Below the pieces are notes generated by a model. It made no database searches, was not told where the DNA came from, and saw only the letters and a list, made by a program, of their open reading frames with translations. From positions 1 to 58,950 of the forward strand of contig NZ_AKIW01000100.1 in NCBI RefSeq assembly GCF_000282635.1: a stretch of DNA of 58,950 bases, read 5' to 3'. A program made the position numbers and the translations under genes. Every line of letters starts with the position of its first letter. Within the stretch, counting starts at the first letter, position 1. This DNA is from Variovorax sp. CF313. GTDB lineage: Bacteria; Pseudomonadota; Gammaproteobacteria; Burkholderiales; Burkholderiaceae_C. Below, piece after piece: positions 50,909 to 58,950 of the stretch.

Positions 50909-51871
50909 ATGGCCGAAACCCTCCCACGTCACCTGTTGATTCCCTTTGCCGGCCGCGGTTCCCCTGCATGCCGCGCTGCGCTGCCCACCTTGCGGCTCCC
51001 CAATCTCGAAACCTTGCTGGCGCGGCTCACGCTTACCGATACCGACACGCAGGACGAAAGCACTCGCTCGCCTCCGCACGAACGCGCGCTGGCCCGGGCA
51101 GCAGGCATCGCCGCGGCCGACGGCTGCATTCCCTGGGCTGCGCTCGAAGCGCGGCAACTGGGCATCGCCGCGCCCAACGGCCCTGAAGGCTGGGGCCTCG
51201 TCACGCTGTGCAACTGGCAGGTCGGCATCGACGACGTGGTGCTGGGCGATCCGTCCGCCATCGAGATCGACGCCGCCGAATCGGCCGCGCTGCTGCAAGC
51301 CGCGCGCCCCTTCTTCGAGGAAGACGGCATCGCGCTGCACCCCTCCCCCGTACCCGGCCGATGGCTGGCGCGCGCCCCCATCTTCGACGGCCTGGCCACT
51401 GCCTCCCTCGACCGCGCAGTAGGCTACCCGATCTCGCAGTGGTCGCCGCTCGGCGACTCGGCACGGCCGCTGCGCCGGCTGCAGAACGAAATGCAGATGC
51501 TGCTGTACACCCAGCGCGTGAACGACGACCGCGCCGCGCGCGGCGTGCCGCCGATCAACTCCTTCTGGCTCAGCGGCACCGGCGCACTGAAGCACGAGGT
51601 TGCGCCCGCAGCCGTGCCGGCAGTGAGCGATGCACTGCGCGAAACCGCCCTGCGCGACGACGGCATGGGCTGGGCTGCCGCCTGGCATGCGCTGGACGCA
51701 GGCCCGGTCGCCTCGCTGCTGGCCGGCTACACGGGTGGCGCCGAGGTGTCCCTCACGCTGTGCGGCGACCGCGCGGCGCAGCGCTACACCGTGCAGCCGC
51801 GCGGCCTGGCTGGCTGGGCCAGGAGCCTGTTCGACCGCAAGCGCGCATCGGTCGTGCTGGAGTCGCTATGA
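50909..51871 (+). CDS. RpfE-like conserved protein upstream of recJ
   Basis: A 320-residue protein of unknown mechanism. Proteins of this kind are encoded just upstream of recJ in many beta- and gammaproteobacteria; the Xanthomonas member is RpfE. Recognisable parts include HLLIPFAGRGSP at the N-terminus and the core LQNEMQMLLYTQRVNDDRAARGVPPINSFWLSGTG. Some annotations call it a phosphoglycerate mutase-like protein, but I see no phosphatase catalytic motif. It overlaps recJ by 4 bp. A GGGAG site precedes the ATG. Confidence 0.8.
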   Translation: MAETLPRHLLIPFAGRGSPACRAALPTLRLPNLETLLARLTLTDTDTQDESTRSPPHERALARAAGIAAADGCIPWAALEARQLGIAAPNGPEGWGLVTLCNWQVGIDDVVLGDPSAIEIDAAESAALLQAARPFFEEDGIALHPSPVPGRWLARAPIFDGLATASLDRAVGYPISQWSPLGDSARPLRRLQNEMQMLLYTQRVNDDRAARGVPPINSFWLSGTGALKHEVAPAAVPAVSDALRETALRDDGMGWAAAWHALDAGPVASLLAGYTGGAEVSLTLCGDRAAQRYTVQPRGLAGWARSLFDRKRASVVLESL

Positions 51872-53589
51872 AAATCATCGCCAGGGAGATCCCGCCACGC
51901 ACCGTCTGGGCGCTGGAGCAAGCCGGCGTGCACCCGCTGCTCGCGCGGCTGTTCGCCGCCCGCGGCGTGCGTGCCAAGGAAGAACTCGATGACGGCCTCG
52001 CGCGCCTGCTGGCGCCCGACACGCTGCGCGGCACGCACGAGGCCGCGGTGCTGCTGGCAGACGCCATCGCGCAGGACAAGCGCCTGTGCATCGTCGCCGA
52101 CTACGACTGCGACGGCGCCACCGCCTGCGCGGTCGGCGTGCGCGGCCTGCGCCTGCTGGGCGCGAAGCACGTGAGCTACCTCGTGCCCGACCGCGTGGTC
52201 GACGGCTACGGGCTCACGCCGCCCATCGCCGAGCGCGTGGCCGACAGCGGCGCCGACATGCTGATCACCGTCGACAACGGCATCGCCAGCGTCGAAGGCG
52301 TGGCCGCCGCCAAGGTGCGCGGCCTGCAGGTGCTGGTGACCGACCACCACCTGCCCGGCCCCGAGCTGCCGTCGGCCGACGTGCTGGTGAATCCGAACCA
52401 GCCCGGCTGCGAATTCGAGAGCAAGAGCATTGCTGGTGTCGGCGTGATGTTCTATGTGCTGCTCGCGCTGCGCTCGGAGCTGCGCAAGCGCCGCGTGTTT
52501 GACACGGCCAGCCAGCCGAAGCTCGACGCGCTGCTGCCGCTGGTCGCACTCGGCACCGTGGCCGACGTGGTGAAGCTCGACGCCAACAACCGCCGCCTCG
52601 TGGCACAGGGCCTGCGCCGCATCCGCGCCGGTGCGATGCCTGCGGGCGTTGCCGCCTTGTTCAAGGCCGCGGGCCGCAATGCCTGCGTCGCCACCACCTT
52701 CGACTTCGGCTTCGCACTCGGCCCGCGCATCAATGCCGCCGGCCGGCTGGCCGACATGACGCTGGGCATCGAATGCCTGCTGACCGACGACGCGGGCCGC
52801 GCCGAGGAACTCGCGCGCATGCTCGACGGCATCAACCGCGAGCGGCGCGACATCGAGGGCGGCATGCGCGACCAGGCGCTGCTGCTGGCAGAGTCGCTGT
52901 TCGCCACCGATGGCGAGGGCATCGAAGCGCCGCCGCCGGCCATCAGCGTGTTCGACGCGGGCTTCCACGAAGGCGTGGTGGGCATCGTGGCCTCGCGCAT
53001 CAAGGACCGCTTCCACCGCCCGACCTTCGTCTTCGCCGCCAGCGGCGCGCCCGGCAAGGAGCAGGAGCTGAAAGGCTCGGGCCGATCGATTCCGGGCTTC
53101 CACCTGCGCGATGCGCTCGACCTCGTGGCCAAGCGCCATCCGGGCGTGCTGCTGCGCTTCGGCGGCCATGCGATGGCGGCCGGCTGCACGGTCGCGCGCG
53201 AGCACTTCGAGACCTTCGAGAAAGGCTTCGCGCAGGTCGCCGGCGAATGGCTGGCCGAAGCCGCGCTCACGCGGCAGATCGAGACCGACGGACCGATCTC
53301 GCGCGAGTACATGCGCATCGACCTCGTCGACACGCTGCACCGCGAGGTGTGGGGCCAGGGCTTCGCGCCGCCGACCTTCAGCGAAGAGGTGGAGGTGGTG
53401 TCGCAGCGGCTGGTGGGCGAGAAGCACCTGTCGCTGAAACTCAGGCACCAGGGCCAGCCGATCGACGCGATCTGGTTCAGCCACACCGAGCCGCTGCCGC
53501 CGCGCGTGAAGCTGGCGTTCCGGCTCGATGCGGACGAATGGCAGGGCGTGCGGCGACTGCGGTTCCTGGTCGAAGGGGCGGAGTTCTAG
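51868..53589 (+). CDS. recJ: RecJ, single-stranded-DNA-specific 5'-3' exonuclease
   Basis: A 573-residue nuclease. DHH-family motifs: ADYDCDGA (77-84), VDNG (136-139) and TDHHLPGPE with D159-H160-H161; the DHHA1 part has GSGRSIPGFHLRDAL and FGGHAMAAGCT. RecJ degrades 5' single strands in recombination and mismatch repair. The ATG overlaps the rpfE-like stop. Length is normal. Confidence 0.96.
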   Translation: MKIIAREIPPRTVWALEQAGVHPLLARLFAARGVRAKEELDDGLARLLAPDTLRGTHEAAVLLADAIAQDKRLCIVADYDCDGATACAVGVRGLRLLGAKHVSYLVPDRVVDGYGLTPPIAERVADSGADMLITVDNGIASVEGVAAAKVRGLQVLVTDHHLPGPELPSADVLVNPNQPGCEFESKSIAGVGVMFYVLLALRSELRKRRVFDTASQPKLDALLPLVALGTVADVVKLDANNRRLVAQGLRRIRAGAMPAGVAALFKAAGRNACVATTFDFGFALGPRINAAGRLADMTLGIECLLTDDAGRAEELARMLDGINRERRDIEGGMRDQALLLAESLFATDGEGIEAPPPAISVFDAGFHEGVVGIVASRIKDRFHRPTFVFAASGAPGKEQELKGSGRSIPGFHLRDALDLVAKRHPGVLLRFGGHAMAAGCTVAREHFETFEKGFAQVAGEWLAEAALTRQIETDGPISREYMRIDLVDTLHREVWGQGFAPPTFSEEVEVVSQRLVGEKHLSLKLRHQGQPIDAIWFSHTEPLPPRVKLAFRLDADEWQGVRRLRFLVEGAEF

Positions 53590-53721
53590 CGGCTGTCCCT
53601 GGAAAAGCCTGCAATCGCATGCCATGGCGGGCGGGCAGTCGGGACGGATTCCTACGCGTGCGGCAAGCCGGCGTTCCTAGGGTGGTCCAAGAAGGTTCAT
53701 TCACTTCATCAGGAGACCGAC

Positions 53722-54531
53722 ATGCAACCCAACGACATCCGCCCCCTTGCCGTGGTGACCGGCGCCTCGTCCGGCATCGGCTTCCAGCTCGCGCTGCTGG
53801 CCGCGCGCCGCGGCCACGACCTGTTGATCGGTGCCGACGAGCCGCTGGAACAGGCCGAGACCGAACTGCGCGTGCTCGGCGCCAATGTGGCCGCGGTGCG
53901 CGCCGACTTCGCCACCCGCGACGGCGTGGACACACTGCTCGCCGCCACCGAAGGCCGGCCGATCGCGGCACTGTTCGCCAACGCCGGGCACGGGCTGGGC
54001 CACGGCTTCCTCGATCAGGACTTCCACGACGTGCAGCACGTCATCAACACCAACATCACCGGCACCATCTACCTCGTGCAGTGCGTGGGCCGCGGCATGC
54101 GCGAGGCCGGGCAGGGGCGCATCTTGATCACCGGGTCGATCGCGGGGTTCCAGCCGGGCAGCTTCCAGGCCGTCTACAACGGCAGCAAGGCCTTCATCGA
54201 CTCGTTCGCCATGGCCCTGCGCAACGAGCTCAAGGGCACCGGCGTCTCGGTCACCTGCCTGATGCCGGGCGTGACCGACACCCACTTCTTCGCGCGCGCC
54301 GACATGCTCGACACGCGCGTGGCCCAGCAGAGCGACAAGGCCGACCCGGCGGAGGTGGCGCGGGCCGGCTTCGAGGCGATGATGCGCGACGAAAGCGGCG
54401 TGATCGCGGGATGGCGCAACAAGATGCAGGTGGCGCTGTCGCGCGTGATGCCGGCGCCCAGGCTGGCCGAGCAGCACCGGCGCATCGCCGAGCCCGGCAG
54501 CGCGGAGCAGCAGGCCAGGCCCTTCGTCTGA
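53722..54531 (+). CDS. Short-chain dehydrogenase/reductase (SDR)
   Basis: A 269-residue classical SDR: cofactor motif TGASSGIG (13-20), NAG (about 87-89), catalytic S139, Y152 and K156 (YNGSK). The substrate is unknown. An AGGAGA site precedes the ATG. It stands alone, followed by an 8-bp hairpin; the C-terminal 40 residues are unusual in being rich in Arg, Ala and Gln. Confidence 0.9.
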   Translation: MQPNDIRPLAVVTGASSGIGFQLALLAARRGHDLLIGADEPLEQAETELRVLGANVAAVRADFATRDGVDTLLAATEGRPIAALFANAGHGLGHGFLDQDFHDVQHVINTNITGTIYLVQCVGRGMREAGQGRILITGSIAGFQPGSFQAVYNGSKAFIDSFAMALRNELKGTGVSVTCLMPGVTDTHFFARADMLDTRVAQQSDKADPAEVARAGFEAMMRDESGVIAGWRNKMQVALSRVMPAPRLAEQHRRIAEPGSAEQQARPFV

Positions 54532-54540
54532 TCTTTTCTT

Positions 54541-54558
54541 CCGGAGCGCGGCGCTCCG
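54541..54558 (+). terminator. Possible terminator hairpin after the SDR gene
   Basis: CCGGAGCG-CG-CGCTCCGG-like stem of about 8 bp with a very short loop, starting 10 bases after the SDR stop. There is no T tract. It separates this gene from the promoter of the large WGR gene. Confidence 0.45.
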
Positions 54559-54718
54559 GCGGGCGCTGCTGCGGGGCCGCCATCGGCAACCCCGAAGCAG
54601 GTGAATATTTTTTTCGTATCCACCGACGCGCGAAGCGAAATCTTCTCGTTACTCGGGGCCGAGCTTTCACGCCGGCCCCTTATCCTCTGCGGCGAACATA
54701 CAGGAGGATGTTTTTTCC

Positions 54719-57700
54719 ATGCGCCGCTTTGAACTGATCGAGGGAACCGCCAGCAAATTCTGGGAAGTCGAGCAGGTAGACGCCGAACTCAACATCCGCT
54801 GGGGCCGCATCGGCACCGCGGGCCAGAGCCAGACCAAGTCGTTCGCCGACGCCACCAAGGCCGCCGCCGCGCTGACCAAGCTGGTGGCCGAGAAGACGGG
54901 CAAGGGCTACGCCGAAGTGGGCGTGGCCGCCGGCACGGCCATCGGCAAGACCGAGGCGAAGCCGAAGGCCGAGACGGCAACGGAAAAGACTGCGGCCCCG
55001 CCCGCCGCGAAGGCCGCCGCGAGCGCAGAGGCTGCCGCCCCCACCGAAGGCATCGACAGCCAGGCCGACCGCGTGTTCGAAACCGTGCGCGCTCAGATCG
55101 AGACCGGCACGCTGACCTCCAGCGACACGCTCTCCACCGCAACGCTCAAGCGCCAGCATGGCGTGAGCGAGCAAGGTGCGGCGCTCGCCTTCAAGCGGCT
55201 TCAGTCCACGGGCCTGCTGTACGGCTGGGGCACCAGCTGCACGCCGGCCAAGAACGCCCAGGCCATCGCCAAGGAGCTGGGCGCCAATGCATCGGCCGCG
55301 TCGTCCGTGGCCCTGGCAGCGCCCGCCGCCGAACTGCCGCCCGCGGACGGCGACGCGCCGCCCTGGCTCGCCGCCGGCAAGCCCATCCGGCTGTCGCCCG
55401 ACATGCAGCGCGCAGCCTTCCCTTCGCGGCGCTTTCCGCCAAAGCCCTTCGACGAACCGCCGAGCCCCGCCGCAGCCTGGCTGCCTGTGCGGCGCAAGCT
55501 CGACCTCGACGTCGACACGAGCGCCACCGACGCGGCCTTGCGCGCGGTTGCCCAGCGCGTGATCGACCGCGGCACGCAGCCCACCCCCGCGGCCGACGCC
55601 GAGGCCGACACCCTGCTGCTGGCGTTCGCGCTGGGCACCGGCGGCAACTACAACGCGAACGAGATGGGCGAAGTGGTGGTGCACTACCTCGTCAAGCAGT
55701 ACGGACTGCCGGACACCATCGACATCCTGCTGGCCGCCCAGCAGATCGAAGTGCAGTCCACCTACGACCGGGCGACGAAGAAGCGCCGGTATAGCTTCTG
55801 CGCCGCCGTCGCCCGCCAGATGGGCAGCTCCTACTACGGTCCGCTGGGAACGGGCGAACAGGCGCTGCGCGCGCATCTGTCACTGGCCGCCCCCGAGGTC
55901 TGGCAGGACTGCCGCGACCGCATCGAGGCCGGCCTTCCCAAGGTTCACCCGGCCCGCCAGCCCGCGCTGGCAATGCTGCTGCCCGACGCCCCCGAAATCT
56001 CCAATGCGCTCGTGCACACGCTGGCGGCCGACAAGAACACGCCCGAGACCATGCACTGGCTGCTGCTGACGGCCACCGACCCCGACGCCATCGCGCTGGC
56101 CGCGAAGGTCCGCCTGAGCTATTCGAGCGGCTTCTGGGGCAGCGGCTCCATGACGAGCACGCTGGTGCAGGAGCGCGGCGTGGATGCCGTGCCGGTGCTG
56201 GAGCGCGGCGCCGCGGACGACCACGCGGGCGACGCGCTGGCCTGCATCGGCACGCCCGAAGCCGTGCTGGCGCTGGCCCGCGTGGCAGGCAGTTCGAAGG
56301 GCGCGCTGGCGCGGCTGGCGCTGGCCGTCGACCGCTGGCCGATGGCGGCCATTCCCGCGCTGTCGCGGCTCGTCGCGGCCGGCGGCAAGGACGCCAACCT
56401 CGTCACGCCTGGACTCACGCGGCTGCTGCGCGCGCATGGCCCTGCCCTGCCCACCCTGCGGCCCTGGCTCGATGCGGGCGCGCAGGCGATGATCGACCGG
56501 CAACTGGCGCTGCTGGCCGGCCCGAGCGAAGTGGCCGATGCGAGCGAACTGCCCGGCGTGCTGGCCGCGCCGCCCTGGCTCGCCAAGGTGCAGAAGAAGG
56601 CGGCCGGCACGCTGGTGCTGGAGCCGCTGGCATTGGCACCGGTGGAGCGATGGGGCGAAGGCAAGCGCGAGAGCGCGCAGCGCGTGAATTCATGGCAAAC
56701 GGGTCGCCACGACGCCGCGCGCAAGAGCGTCGACGTGCTGCTCGACGAACTGGGCTTCGACAAGGGCAGGCACAGCCTTGTGCCATTCGCCAAGGCCGCC
56801 GCCGCGGCCGTTGCGGCCGGCGACGCCGGCGCGCTGGTCGCCAGCTGGCGCGAGATGGTGGCCGAGCGCAAGAAGGACCGCTACTACTGGTTCAACTTCC
56901 ACGCGAGCTTCGTTACGCTGCTGCCGGCGGCGATCGGCGTGCCGTTCTGGAACGCCGTCGCGGGCGAGGCCGAAAGCGACGGCATCGGCCTGATCCTGGC
57001 CACCCACGGCCTCGCGGTGCTGCCCGGCCTGGTGGCCATGGTGCGATCCAAGCCCACCGACAACCTCTCGTACGCCCTGAACTACGGCGCCGTCGAGTTG
57101 GCCGCGCCGGCCGCGCGCGCCTTCGCCAAGCTCAAGACGCTGCGCGCCGAAGGCCGCGAATGGCTGCTGAAGTATCCCGAGCACAGCGCAGCCGGCCTGA
57201 TCGCGCCGGCGCTCGGCAAGGCCGGCGAGGCGCGCGACTGCGCGGGTTCGGCGCTGCGCCTGCTGCAGGCCAACGGCCACGAGGCACTGCTGCTCGACGT
57301 GGCCGGCCGCTACGGCAAGCCCGAAGTGGTGGAAGCGCTGCGCGCCGTGCTCGACGAAAGCCCGCTCGACCGCTTTCCCACCCGGCGCGCGAAGCTGCCC
57401 GAGTTCTGGCAGCCGCGCGGTTGGCGCCGGCCCGTGCTGCGAAACGGCAAGGCGCTGCCCGACGACGCGCTCGACCATCTGGGCCAGATGCTGACCTTTC
57501 CGACCAACGAGGAAATCTACGGCGGCATCGCCGTGGCCAAGGACGCCTGCGATGCCGGCTCGCTGGCCGAGTTCGCCTGGGACGCCTTCACCGCCTGGCT
57601 CGAAGCCGGCGGCCCCAGCAAGGAAGGCTGGGCACTCACCACGCTCGGCCTGCTGGGCAACGACGACACCGCGCGCAAGCTCACGCCCTTCATCCGCGCC

Positions 57701-58867
57701 TGGCCCGGCGAGGCCGCGCATGCGCGCGCCGTGACCGGGCTCGACGTGCTGGCCGCCATCGGCAGCGACGTCGCGCTGATGCTGCTCAACGGCATCGCGC
57801 AGAAGGTCAAGTTCAAGGGCCTGCAGGACAAGGCGCGCGAGAAGATCGACGCCATCGCCGAGGCGCGCGGCCTCAGCACCGAGGAACTCGAGGACCGGCT
57901 CGCGCCCGACCTCGGCCTCGACGAACAGGGCACGATGCTGCTGGACTTCGGTCCGCGCGCCTTCAAGGTCGGCTTCGACGAGTCGCTCAAGCCTTATGTG
58001 CGCGAGACCGGCGCCGACGGCACCGACGGCGCGCGCCTGCCCGACCTGCCCAAGCCCAAGAAGACCGACGACGCCGAACTTGGCAAGGAAGCGGTCGAGC
58101 GCTTCAAGCTGCTGAAGAAGGACGTGCGCACCATCGCCAGCCAGCAGTTGCTGCGCCTCGAGGTGGCGATGTGCGCGCGCCGCCGCTGGACGCCCGAGGT
58201 GTTCCGCACCTTCCTGGTCGAGCACCCGCTGGTGCGCCACATCGTGCAGCGGCTGATCTGGGGCGTGTACGCGGTGGAAGACGGTGCCAGCTATGGCGGC
58301 ACGCTGCAGGCCTGCTTCCGCGTGGCGGAAGACGGCAGCTTCACCACGGCGGAAGACGATCCGTTCGAGCTGCCCGTGGGCGAGAACATCCGCATCGGCG
58401 TGCCGCACGCGCTGGAACTGCCCGCCGCCGATGCCGCCGCCTTCGGCCAGGTGTTCGCCGACTACGAGCTGCTGCAGCCCTTCGCGCAGATCGGCCGCGA
58501 CGTCTACACGCTGTCCGACGAGGAGAAGAAGAGCCTGAAGCTGGAGCGCTGGAAAGACGTCAAGGTGCCCACCGGCCGCGTGCTGGGGCTGGCCAACAAG
58601 GGCTGGCGGCGCGGCCAGGCGCAGGACTCGGGCTGCATCTGGTACTTCAGCAAGCCGCTGGGCACGAGCCGCGTGATCGAGCTGAGCCTCGACCCCGGCA
58701 TCATCGTCGGCATGGTGGACGAATACCCCGAGCAGAAGCTGGGCCAGGTGCAGGTGGGCAAGCCCTCGGGCTGGGGCGACATGCAGGATGCGGAGGCACT
58801 GCACCTGCTCGACCCGATCTCCGCCAGCGAACTCATCCGCGACATGGAAGGCCTGCGAGCGGCATAG
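54719..58867 (+). CDS. WGR-domain DUF4132 protein (MolR-like), 1382 residues
   Basis: A very large single-gene protein. Residues about 1-68 are a WGR domain (FWEVEQVDAELNIRWGRIGT), which in PARPs binds DNA ends or nucleic acid. A short Ala/Pro-rich linker and a winged-helix-like region (about 113-172) follow. The middle is a long helical, HEAT-like stretch. The C-terminus is a DUF4132 domain (from about 1110; VARRRWTPEVFRTFL-like, LIWGVY, DPISASELIRDMEGL). E. coli MolR has a similar layout. AGGAGG lies 11 bases before the ATG, with a nine-codon ORF from the ATG at 54708 between them. Function unknown. Confidence 0.85.
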   Translation: MRRFELIEGTASKFWEVEQVDAELNIRWGRIGTAGQSQTKSFADATKAAAALTKLVAEKTGKGYAEVGVAAGTAIGKTEAKPKAETATEKTAAPPAAKAAASAEAAAPTEGIDSQADRVFETVRAQIETGTLTSSDTLSTATLKRQHGVSEQGAALAFKRLQSTGLLYGWGTSCTPAKNAQAIAKELGANASAASSVALAAPAAELPPADGDAPPWLAAGKPIRLSPDMQRAAFPSRRFPPKPFDEPPSPAAAWLPVRRKLDLDVDTSATDAALRAVAQRVIDRGTQPTPAADAEADTLLLAFALGTGGNYNANEMGEVVVHYLVKQYGLPDTIDILLAAQQIEVQSTYDRATKKRRYSFCAAVARQMGSSYYGPLGTGEQALRAHLSLAAPEVWQDCRDRIEAGLPKVHPARQPALAMLLPDAPEISNALVHTLAADKNTPETMHWLLLTATDPDAIALAAKVRLSYSSGFWGSGSMTSTLVQERGVDAVPVLERGAADDHAGDALACIGTPEAVLALARVAGSSKGALARLALAVDRWPMAAIPALSRLVAAGGKDANLVTPGLTRLLRAHGPALPTLRPWLDAGAQAMIDRQLALLAGPSEVADASELPGVLAAPPWLAKVQKKAAGTLVLEPLALAPVERWGEGKRESAQRVNSWQTGRHDAARKSVDVLLDELGFDKGRHSLVPFAKAAAAAVAAGDAGALVASWREMVAERKKDRYYWFNFHASFVTLLPAAIGVPFWNAVAGEAESDGIGLILATHGLAVLPGLVAMVRSKPTDNLSYALNYGAVELAAPAARAFAKLKTLRAEGREWLLKYPEHSAAGLIAPALGKAGEARDCAGSALRLLQANGHEALLLDVAGRYGKPEVVEALRAVLDESPLDRFPTRRAKLPEFWQPRGWRRPVLRNGKALPDDALDHLGQMLTFPTNEEIYGGIAVAKDACDAGSLAEFAWDAFTAWLEAGGPSKEGWALTTLGLLGNDDTARKLTPFIRAWPGEAAHARAVTGLDVLAAIGSDVALMLLNGIAQKVKFKGLQDKAREKIDAIAEARGLSTEELEDRLAPDLGLDEQGTMLLDFGPRAFKVGFDESLKPYVRETGADGTDGARLPDLPKPKKTDDAELGKEAVERFKLLKKDVRTIASQQLLRLEVAMCARRRWTPEVFRTFLVEHPLVRHIVQRLIWGVYAVEDGASYGGTLQACFRVAEDGSFTTAEDDPFELPVGENIRIGVPHALELPAADAAAFGQVFADYELLQPFAQIGRDVYTLSDEEKKSLKLERWKDVKVPTGRVLGLANKGWRRGQAQDSGCIWYFSKPLGTSRVIELSLDPGIIVGMVDEYPEQKLGQVQVGKPSGWGDMQDAEALHLLDPISASELIRDMEGLRAA

Positions 58868-58870
58868 GGT

Positions 58871-58927
58871 ACACCCCCAGTCTTCGCGCACTTCGTGTCG
58901 CTTCGCCAACCCCCTTGCAGGGGGCAA
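58871..58927. repeat. Intergenic repeat after the WGR gene, inverted copy
   Basis: Read on the minus strand this 57-bp stretch has the pattern CCCCCT-GGGGG, then GCGA-ACACGAAGTG and a GGGGGT end, the same family as 50804-50848 and 49460-49505. It lies directly after the stop of the WGR gene. Confidence 0.6.
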
Positions 58928-58950
58928 CACCTGCGGCCCGGCAAAGCCGG

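Noticed and set aside
56690..58930. 746-codon minus-strand ORF opposite the DUF4132 region
   Set aside because: Antisense to a conserved domain, no ribosome site, artefact composition.

Overview
The window is high-GC DNA from a betaproteobacterium. Dense overlapping genes, tripartite tricarboxylate (TctA/TctB) transporters, a TetR-controlled phenylacetate (paa) cluster and short GC-rich intergenic repeats all point to the Comamonadaceae, most probably Variovorax or a close relative. The genus is an inference. I see no rRNA, tRNA, CRISPR array, insertion sequence or phage gene, and codon use looks uniform, so most of this reads as ordinary chromosome.

Layout. 1-655: the end of a tctB-tctA operon. 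782-5388 (minus strand): a GspE/PilB-type ATPase, a spermidine-synthase-like protein and a deoxyinosine glycosylase in one overlapping operon, then an exported Lys/Ala-rich protein and a TatD nuclease. 5476-9529 (plus): a PDZ-less trypsin-like protease, then MoxR, DUF58 and vWA genes. 9513-24593: the paa region. paaY and paaR run leftward. Across a promoter with a TetR-type operator, paaG, paaI, paaK and paaABCDE run rightward, followed by a branched-chain-type ABC transporter (with LivM and LivG fused) and then paaZ. 24634-29929: a methyltransferase-like membrane protein, then PAP2, ArnC-like, ArnT-like and YdjC/ChbG genes that probably modify an envelope lipid or glycan. A 28-codon Cys-rich ORF overlaps the PAP2 start. 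30118-32077: a second tctB-tctA pair. 32136-34533: a DUF4337 membrane protein and a SulP transporter.

34593-37852: a class V PLP enzyme and an amino-acid-type binding protein, divergent from a LysR regulator, with a T-N11-A box between them. 38187-48025: what looks like a D-amino-acid / N-acyl-D-amino-acid or D-peptide scavenging operon. It has a complete Dpp-type ABC transporter, a D-serine-dehydratase-like enzyme, an RpiR regulator and an N-acyl-D-amino-acid deacylase, with ridA divergent. Two GAAA-N5-TTTC sites lie in the shared promoter region. 48043-50766: a ClpP-like peptidase and the LolD and LolC/E lipoprotein-release components. 50909-54531: an RpfE-like protein, RecJ and a short-chain dehydrogenase. 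54719-58867: a 1382-residue WGR + DUF4132 (MolR-like) protein.

How the parts work together. The paa genes give phenylacetyl-CoA formation (PaaK), ring epoxidation (PaaABCDE), oxepin formation (PaaG), ring opening and aldehyde oxidation (PaaZ), with thioesterase salvage (PaaI). The later beta-oxidation genes paaF, paaH and paaJ are absent. Two repeat families run through the window. One is a composite inverted repeat of about 110 bp found between co-transcribed genes. The other is a shorter element, one copy of which is translated as the N-terminus of LolD. The candidates I consider most novel are the Cys-rich leader ORF before the PAP2 operon, the D-amino-acid operon with its paired operators, and the repeat captured by lolD.
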